DNA from: Himantopus leucocephalus
Lineage: Eukaryota; Chordata; Aves; Charadriiformes; Recurvirostridae
Direction of reading: 5' to 3'
DNA length: 64,000 nucleotides
Assembly (NCBI GenBank): GCA_003993805.1
Contig: RSEF01000002.1
Location: forward strand, 8,261,829-8,325,828
Positions 51,801 to 60,800 of this stretch are shown in pieces (within the stretch, counting starts at the first letter, position 1; every line of letters starts with the position of its first letter). The notes beneath the pieces were generated by a model. The model saw nothing but the letters and a program-made list of their open reading frames with translations. It was not told the DNA's origin and ran no database searches. Made by a program: the position numbers and the translations under genes.

Positions 51801-54800
51801 TGTTTCCACTCTTGGGTGCTGTACTGTATGTACTCTCTAGCAGGTTGTTATCTGGTCTCTCTTTTCCCTTTTATCCTCACATGGACCTTAAAACTAAGTT
51901 GATCTAATATCTCTGTCGATATTTATTTATCATGCAGAAATAGTGAAATAAAATACCCTGGTGTCTCAAGTGATTTGAGATCTTTCTGTGGAAGATTCTA
52001 CAGAAAGCAAAAAATATTATGTCCAATAATCTGATTATCTGACATATGTGGATCAGTACTAATTGCAAGTTGCTCAGACAAAATCTAAAAAGCTCTCCTC
52101 ATTAAAAGCTTCAGAAACTTTCAGTGAGAAGGATATGTGCTCCACAGAATATAGCTGTTTTTATAAAAGTTTTATTGAACAAAGTAAAATAGGGGAAATT
52201 TTGTTTCAGAGGAGTTCTGATACTATAAAAACAAAGTAGTCAGCGTGGAGTGACATGGGTAAAATGCCCAAGCCGTTGCCCCTAGACTGATCGTATTACC
52301 TTGGTAACGTAGTTTTGAAATAACATGTGCTGGTGTATTTTAGCTAGTCATACTTTCATCCGAGTGGACATCACCCTTTCACTTTTACCTAGAGATGAGC
52401 TTCTCATTAAGGAGTGCAATTGTTAGGCTACTACATCTTTTACAAATAATTGGAATTGGCCTGGGGGGGAAAGTATTATTGAACGTAGGCCATTAAATTA
52501 ATAGCTGTGCCAGGTGAACGTAGGAATTGTGGGAGCTTCCTCTGATCTTGATTTGATAAGGTGGTAGTTGAGGATTTTTGAGTAGACTTTTAACAACCAA
52601 ATTACAGAACCTGGTGATAATGTTGCCATTTCTTCTTCGTACTTGAGGATATAAAGCATTTTCACATTTTTTCCATTTCCTGTTACCAGGAAACTTGGTA
52701 TCTTTTTTCCTAGTTATTTCTGGTTCTGTTGCCTACTTTTCATACTGGCTTTCCAGCATTACGCTTAGAAGCTTTTACTAGCAATATTCTTAGCAAATAG
52801 TAAATGTCTAATTTATTCTTATTATATTTAAATGTAGCTAAATTGATGCTTACTATTCGGCGCTGCTTGAATGCCTGCATCCAGAAAGCAATGAAAGAGA
52901 GTCTTCATGATAGTGGTGGTGATGATGATGACGATGAAAGTGAAAAGGAGAATACAAGTGTAAGAAAGTCCACTTTATGATAAGTTCTGGTAACTTTTTT
53001 TCTGTGGTGCTTAATTTGAGACATAGGCAGTTAATGATATGACAGAAATCTGAAGAAAGCACTTGGGCATCTGTGGAATTAGAAGGGGAGAACTGCCGTT
53101 ATGGTGTTTCCATGCCCTGCAATAGCAGAAATTTGGTGAAGGAGCTAGAATAAGACAGAAGGAATATGAAGCATATTTTAAATTAATACTTCCCTAATGC
53201 AAGTACTAATTATAAATTGGTTTGCTTCTGCAATTCAGTTATTCAAAAAATTAATGTTGCAAGATGACTCAAGTTATATACAGTAAGAATGAATTGTGGA
53301 GTTTGTGTTCTACAACAAACTCAATGCCTTTGTGAAATGAATAGAAGGATTTTCAGGGGTTGTTTTGAAACCTTATTGTAACCTAAATTTATATTTGAGA
53401 ATATAATAGATAATATCATCCAAGCGTTTGTATTTCAGGTGTTGAATAATGTGTTGTCAATAAATGATGTGGCCAGCATGGCAAGTTTATTGGAGATTAC
53501 TGTAATTCTCTGGAGAAGTATTCGCAAAGCTCTAGATCGCAATGAAGAGGCCAAGGATTATGCTATCAGAAAATTTGCTTCTGTTCTTCCTGAATATTTT
53601 AAAGTATTTAAGGTAAAGAAAACCTAGATTTTCCTGTAAGTGCTTAGCATTTTCTTCAGATGCTTTCATGTGTTCTGTCTTTTATCTATTTTCATGGCAT
53701 TAAGTATTCTTTTTCATTGTTGCTATAAATCATAAACAATAGCAAGTTTCTTGGAATTCCACAAATGGGTAGCAGCTATTCTCCAATTGCAATATCTGAC
53801 TGATGAACCATTATCTAAATAGTCAACACAGAAATACTTGCGCAATAAATCGCTCCCCTTGTAATGTTTTTATAGGATTCTATTCTTTTGAATGTTTTTG
53901 GAACTTCTGGAAATCAGTAACTGAAAATATGCCATTGCAGAATAAATGCTCAGTGTAGATGAGAGTCCACATGTTTTTCTACCTGTTCCCCCCAAACCCT
54001 TCCACCACCACTTCTTATCATGATCCAGCTGCTAGAACAGACAGGTGAAGCAACTGAGGCTCCTTTTTCATTTTCTTATGTTTGGTTTTTGCTAATTTGA
54101 TCCTGCTCTTTTGATGCACTTATTTATTGTTTGGGTTTGATATAACAATTAATTAAAACCAGTCACTTTCGTATTTTCAGTCTCCTTGATCTTTTTAGTT
54201 GTCCTAGCACTATTCTTCAGGATGCTATCTTTTGATAGTGGCTAATAGTATCTGCTGTACCCTGTAGTGCATTCAGAAGGATTATCTACTGGACGTCTTT
54301 TTTTTGTTTATGGCTTTTATGCTGAAGTATACTGAGTTATGCTGGCTGTTATACTTAACAACATTCAAGTTTGATTTAGATAATCAGGGAGTGGAAAGCA
54401 ATTCATCACTACATAATATTCCGCAGCACAGATAAACCAAATGCGCTCTCTGCTCTGAAAGCATTTGGAAGTTGTCAAAGACGTTCCAAATCTTTTTTGG
54501 TAGAGGATGTACCATCCCTCCTGAAAGGTTCTGGTGAGCAGACAAGATAACCAGCTTTAGCAAGCAACCTCTTTGACTTTGATATTCTTACAGTGAGTAA
54601 GCAGCTTGGATCTAAAAAGACCTGTCATCAGAGGCTTAGTTTCTAAAAGACTACAGATTGAAGCAGTACGTCTCTTTCCTGAAAAGCTACAAATATGTTT
54701 TTAAATGTACTTTTAAAAATCATCTTAAAAAGGTTTTAGCTCTTCAAATGTCTAAGTAGGTAATAATTGCATTTGATTGTATTCACGAAGCTTGGACATA

Positions 54801-57800
54801 CAGAATACTATTTTTGAAGAGTCTTTCACGTAGATTGTTTTCTATATCATCTGAGTGAGACCGTGTCATGGTCTGGACCTCGTGTGTTGTAACTACTTGT
54901 AATGCATTTTACATTACTGTTGTTACATAAGCACCCTTTCCTTTAGAGTCTTTTTTACAGATTTCTGATGGGAATGAATATTCATTTAAGGCACTAGTTA
55001 CTTGAAAGGAGTTAGATGGTGTCATGATTGTGCAATTAAATCTTAGCCTCTACTAGAAAAAATGTAAGCTAGAGCTGTTATTTCTTTTGCAATGGTTATT
55101 AAGCTAATGGAGCCATAATTATTCATGGTAGTTGCTCTGACAGTTTGTCAGAAAGCTGAATGATAAGATAATTGATAATTGACCTTTGAGAACAGGAGTC
55201 AGAAGTTTCAGATTGCAAGCCACATGTTGTTATGAGCTTCTTTCAGTTCCACTTCTAGCGAAAAAGGGAAATCCTTAATTTGAGATAACTTAATCATACT
55301 TTTTCAGTACTCTTTTTTTTTTTAGTTTTGTGTGCATCTGTACATGTACATCATATGGTGTACTTCTTTTACCCTAGGATGAGCGTTGCGTGACTCCATT
55401 GATTATTCTGGCATCCTTTATGCCCCCTGCTGCTGTTCCTACATTCAGGTACTATTTTTAAATCCAAAATATGAATGACAAAAAATCTCTTGTTGACTGT
55501 ATTTGTTAATTTTTCACAACTTGACATATTAAATGCCCATTTGGATAAATTTATCCACTAAACAAATTCGATAAGCTAGTAAAATCTGTAAGGTGCAAAT
55601 ATGCCTTTGAGCCATTGGTCAATCATTTTTGGTATTATACTGGTTGATTTTCTTTGAATTATTTCTGCATTAATGGATGTAAAGCTAATGCATGTCTTTT
55701 TTTGTTTGTTTGTTTTCTCTTAAGCTGTGGTGTGATCTCCAGACTCAGAAATATTGTCAATGGAGCTGACCAAAGCAAATATTCAAGCCTGATAGACTGC
55801 ATGTGTCGCTGGGGTCAAGTGGGACATGTTATGGAATTAGTCTGTGATTGGTTGTCTGACACGCTAACCCGAAGAAAGGTATGCATATGCATGCGTCAAA
55901 GAATTAAGGAATTGCTAGATTACATAAAGGTGTCATGCTTTTTTTTTTTTAATAGAAGCCTCTTTAATGCCATATTATTCTGCTTTGAAATTAGTTGTAA
56001 TGATACCAAGTGTTGTACTGTTTTTATGCTTTCTTCTTATTTAGAGTATTAAAACAACTGAACGACGAGTACGTATCAATGTAACACATGAATCAAAGCC
56101 AGAATTAGCAGTTGACTACATTGAATATTTATTGACTCATCCTGTTAATCGTGGTTGCCTGCTCTCTGTTCCTAAAAAGAAACTGAAGAAGCTGTTGAAA
56201 ATTCTCAGTGCTGCAAAGGTAGTATTCTCCTTCCCATAAACAGTGCTTATAAAAGAGTGCTTAACATCATATGTTGCGTAAGTCAAATTAAAGGCCTGCA
56301 AGAATAAATAAATAAGATTCATGATCCCTTCTTCCCCTGTATAAAAAGGTTTTACTTTTGATTTGTACTTCAAACAAATAGTCTAAACTAGAAATATATT
56401 AGTTCAGAATTGTTTGTAGATGGCATATTTTAATCAGCGTGTCACTTTTAGGTGTCTCAAAATTTTTGTGATCTAGTGTGGAGCTGACTTTTGGAACGTA
56501 CGTGTAAGGAATAGTCTGAAAATCAGTTATGGCATTGCAAATGAGATTAATTGAAAGTATGCCTGTTGGTTATACGGGGTTTGGGGGTGTGTGTGTCAGT
56601 TTATTTTTGTTATTTTTTAAAATTTTGCTTTAGAGCTGTTGAGAAAAGACACATTTGAAAAGATTTTCTGGAAAATATGAATGTAAACATTGATATTTCA
56701 GGAGGTTCTTGGCTCAATTCTGAAAGCAACTGATGCAGGTTCTGGTAGCTGCAATCAAGCAACTGGCCTAAGAGCCTTCAGCCTCTTTTGCAGGTTGAGT
56801 GTTCATCTTCAGAACGAGGTATGGTTATACCTTTTCAGTATAAGCTGGAATTACAGCTGACAGCATAAGGAAATTCCAGAAGAATTAGAAAGACAGTTGG
56901 TAAACTTCTTCTAAATTTTTTTTCCAGTTTTCTGAAGAAGGAGAAGATTACCTCTCTGTTTTGAAGGAGACGGGTGCTTGGATAGAAAGTCAAGTGGTAC
57001 CTTTTGTACTAGCAAGTGATCAAGAGGATGGCATTCCAAACCACAGTAATGTTGCTGAATTAATTATCCAGGTTAGAGGTCTCTTGTAATATAAATCAAA
57101 CTGCTGCCAATCTGAAAAGCCGTATATGTAGCAATTGTATACCGACAAACATAGTGCACTGGAGCTTTTGGAGCCCAGCAAGTGAATGAGCTAATGAAAT
57201 ACATTCCTGATTGTTCTGAGGTTACAGTTTTGTGCTTTTGCTATTCCTTTGATTGCTTAAAATTACACACTTTTTTAAAAATTGATTTTAGTTATAACCT
57301 TTATATTTTATAAATATAGAAATCTATAAATATAATTGTGCATAACCTAGCAATTAAATCAAGTAGCTGGAGTCAACAATACCTTGTTCTTAGCTAAACT
57401 TTTTTCACCTATCAGTGCATAATATATATTCTTATCATATCTGTTGACGTGAGGATGGAGCATGTTTTTTGTTTCACACTTGCGAAAATGCCCACATAAG
57501 AAATTTCTAGCACAGCAGGCGATGCAACCTGGGTATCCCAAATTTTAGGTTTCTAACAAGTAATTCTTGTCCTCAGTCTCTCATCCCCCAGATTAAATAA
57601 AGGTAATGTTTATACTGTTTTATTAAAAGTGCATTAATATAAAGTTAAGATTTTCACTGTCTCAGTTCTGAAAAGGAGAAGAAAATCTGTTGCTGAAAAC
57701 AAGGGTATAGTTACATAGTACGCGAGCACTTAATAGCCTGTTCTTCTGGAGCGTAGAAGGTCCTGGAAATGACATAGAATCACTGCAGCTGCATACATTG

Positions 57801-60800
57801 TGTTGAATAGCGCAACGGATGCCTTAGAGGACCAGGAAGGTGGTGTGATCATGAGAGAGGATTTAGATCTAATCATGTTTGCTTGCTTGCTTCCTTTCTT
57901 CCTTCCTTCCTTCCTTCCTTTCCTTCCTGCTTTCCCAAAGGAAATAGGTAAAAGTATACCCTGAGGAATTCAGTATGCTTTGTTCTGGTGCTAAGTCCCA
58001 TAGAACATATCTTTGGAAGTCAGCAGAGAAGTAGGGTGTGAGTTACCTGGGAATTTAATGACGTCAGTCTTGAACTAAATCCCAGTAAGTCAAATCGCTT
58101 TTTGAAAAGTATAGAGAGATAGTAAACTCAAAGAAGTGTTGTAGTTGTTCCTGGTACAGGTTTCTTGTGTGTTTTATGTGCTATTGTGTCTTCTCTCTGA
58201 ATGAAAAATTTAGTACGCATATCATAGCTCTTTTATGGCTATTTTTCAAAAGTTTGGAGGCACAAAGTGCAACCTTATAGAAAGACAAGATGCAAAATAG
58301 GGAATCTTTGCCAGCATTACCAGAATGTTTATGATCAATTTCCTTGGTTTGAATAGAAAATGAAAATGCAACTTTATTGATAAGCAATAAGATAGGCAGT
58401 TGTCACCTTTAAACCCATCTGACATATTACTTGATGAGCCAATAATGAAACACAATGGTCTTTACTAGTAGATCTTAAAGTCCATTTGCATCGTTACTTC
58501 GAGAGAAGAAACTGAGTTGTAAAGACTGATGTGACTTGTCTGGAAGTCAAGAAGAGTATCCAGGCCTCTTTTATCTCCTGTAATAAGCCACGTGCTTGTT
58601 AAGCAGCTCCTATTTGCTTCTCACCTTGTATACTGTTTTTTATTGGAATGATTGTGCTTTTTGCTTGTTTGGAGTGTATATTTGGTAGCAATGCTGGCAT
58701 TAAAAGCAGACCTAGTTTGTCTCAAAATATCCATATAAGATACAATAATTACAGTTGCTTCTTTAATACTGTTGTATATGAGAGGGTACTGGGGTGTCTC
58801 TTTGTTTTCCACTTCCATCACTTTCCCCACAACATACCCCATTCTTTCCCATTTCACCTTCCTTCTCTGCTCGGTCTGTCACTCAGTTTTGCAGTTGCTG
58901 CTACGGTCAGGGATTCACTGGGGGCATGTTCTCTCCAGGCCACTGATTTGTTGAGTGGGGCTGATAGGCCCTTTGACACAAACCCAAGTGTCATCACTGA
59001 CAGTGTCCCTTATCCCTTATCTTCATTTGCTCTTCACAGAAAGCATTTGATTATATAATGTGGGTGTTTTTTAGCTAGTTTTGAATTGTTTTCTGTTACA
59101 TTCCCATGACATATTACTTAACCCAAGGTGCATTTTAGCATTGAGGTATGGGTCCTTTTAGATTTTGGTCAAGGGTAAGATTTGGACTACCTTTAGTCAC
59201 AGTCAGTGTCCTTGAACAACCCAGCTCACGTATACATAGACTGCTTAAAAATTCTCTGCTCTACTCTGTCTATACATTAGTGTTATAATCTGTTTAGTAT
59301 GTAACATGGCTCTCTGTAGGGAAAAGCTCTTTTTTGTATGCTGTTTTTAATTTTGCTGTTCAAGATAGTTGGAGATGTCATATTCTGCCTCGGTAAATGT
59401 TAAGTATCAATGCCTCTGATCTGAGCCTGAGTGAAAAAGATAGAGGATTTACTGCCTTTTGAGAAACTGTGTTTACCGGAGGAAGGGGCAATGGAAGCAT
59501 TTGGAGAACTGTTGGGGAACTCCTGCTTTTCAAAGGTTGTGAGCTGAGTAACTCCAAGTAGATGCACCAGCTTTCAGCGCAATTTGGCTAAGATTTTGCA
59601 GTTTTATTATTTTTAGGTTTTACTGAACAATTACTTTATATAAATTTTGTTTCTTATATGCTTTTGCATCTCTCTTCTAGGCCTACCTGACAGTATGTAA
59701 AGATGTCATAATGGTTGGCCTTGGCGATCTCACATTTCAAGCACAGCTTTTAGATATGGCTCTCTCAGTTATACAAACAGGTATGGTATTTCATACTAAC
59801 ATCAACATCTCCATATATATACTTAGCTGACTTTTCTTATATTAGCAGAACTGTTGCTTTTAGCATTTTGGAGTCTGTTTCTCAAAAAACAATTTTAATC
59901 TCTGTACTTCAAGGTTTGGAAGGAACGCTGGATTTATACTTAAAATATTGATTGAACTGTATGAAAATTTCAGCTAAGGATGCTCAGAAACTAAATATAT
60001 CGTCTACACTTGTAAACTATAGCTATTTATGGTATATAACTGAGTTTCATTCTAAGCTTGTACCTGAAGAATATCTCATTACAATTTTTATATCGTGATA
60101 TTTATCTCTTTCATTAGAGAGAGGTGGCTTTTGTGCTCCAGTGTTACTGTATACTCTAAAAGAAATTATTGAAGCTTCTTTAACTCAGAATACTGAGACA
60201 GATGAAGTGGCAAATCTTTTCCATGCTGTACAGACCGTCTTCCAGAAAGTTTTAGAATGCGTGGCACGTAGACTCAAGAAACAGCAGGAAGAAGGGATTC
60301 AGGTATCATACTACACTTGAAATTGCTACCTAATATGTAGATTAAGTCATATTTTTTATGCAAATGTGTTAGACACTTTGAGGCTATTATTTGAGTCGAC
60401 ATCTGATGGAAATTTTCAGTTAAATTTTCTAAATTTCCTCGTTACCAACCATGGTTTGTTTTTTTTTTTTAATCCATTGTTGGTCTAGAAAAACTAGTAA
60501 ATTGGAGAACAATGCATTCTGTTACTGGTGATCCTGAACTACCCTAGTACTCATATGTTATTAATCTTATCTTCAATTAAAAGAACTTTTCTCAATCCAG
60601 AGCAAAGAATTCTATTATATATATTTTGATCTTGGGAAGGAGGAGACATTGTCGTTCTTTTATTCATTTCTTTCAGCCTGAATTGTATCTGCTTCTAAAT
60701 ATGTACGATGTCCTAAAGTTCTTCAAAACCTCCTATCTTCACAGAAAAGTTAGCTGCTTGTATTTTATAGCAGAGACTAGGTAGTAGTGAGATGGGTGGA

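Noticed and set aside
57881..57930. Regular short repeats as a CRISPR-like array
   Set aside because: The units are 4 bp without spacers, a plain microsatellite, and the DNA is vertebrate.
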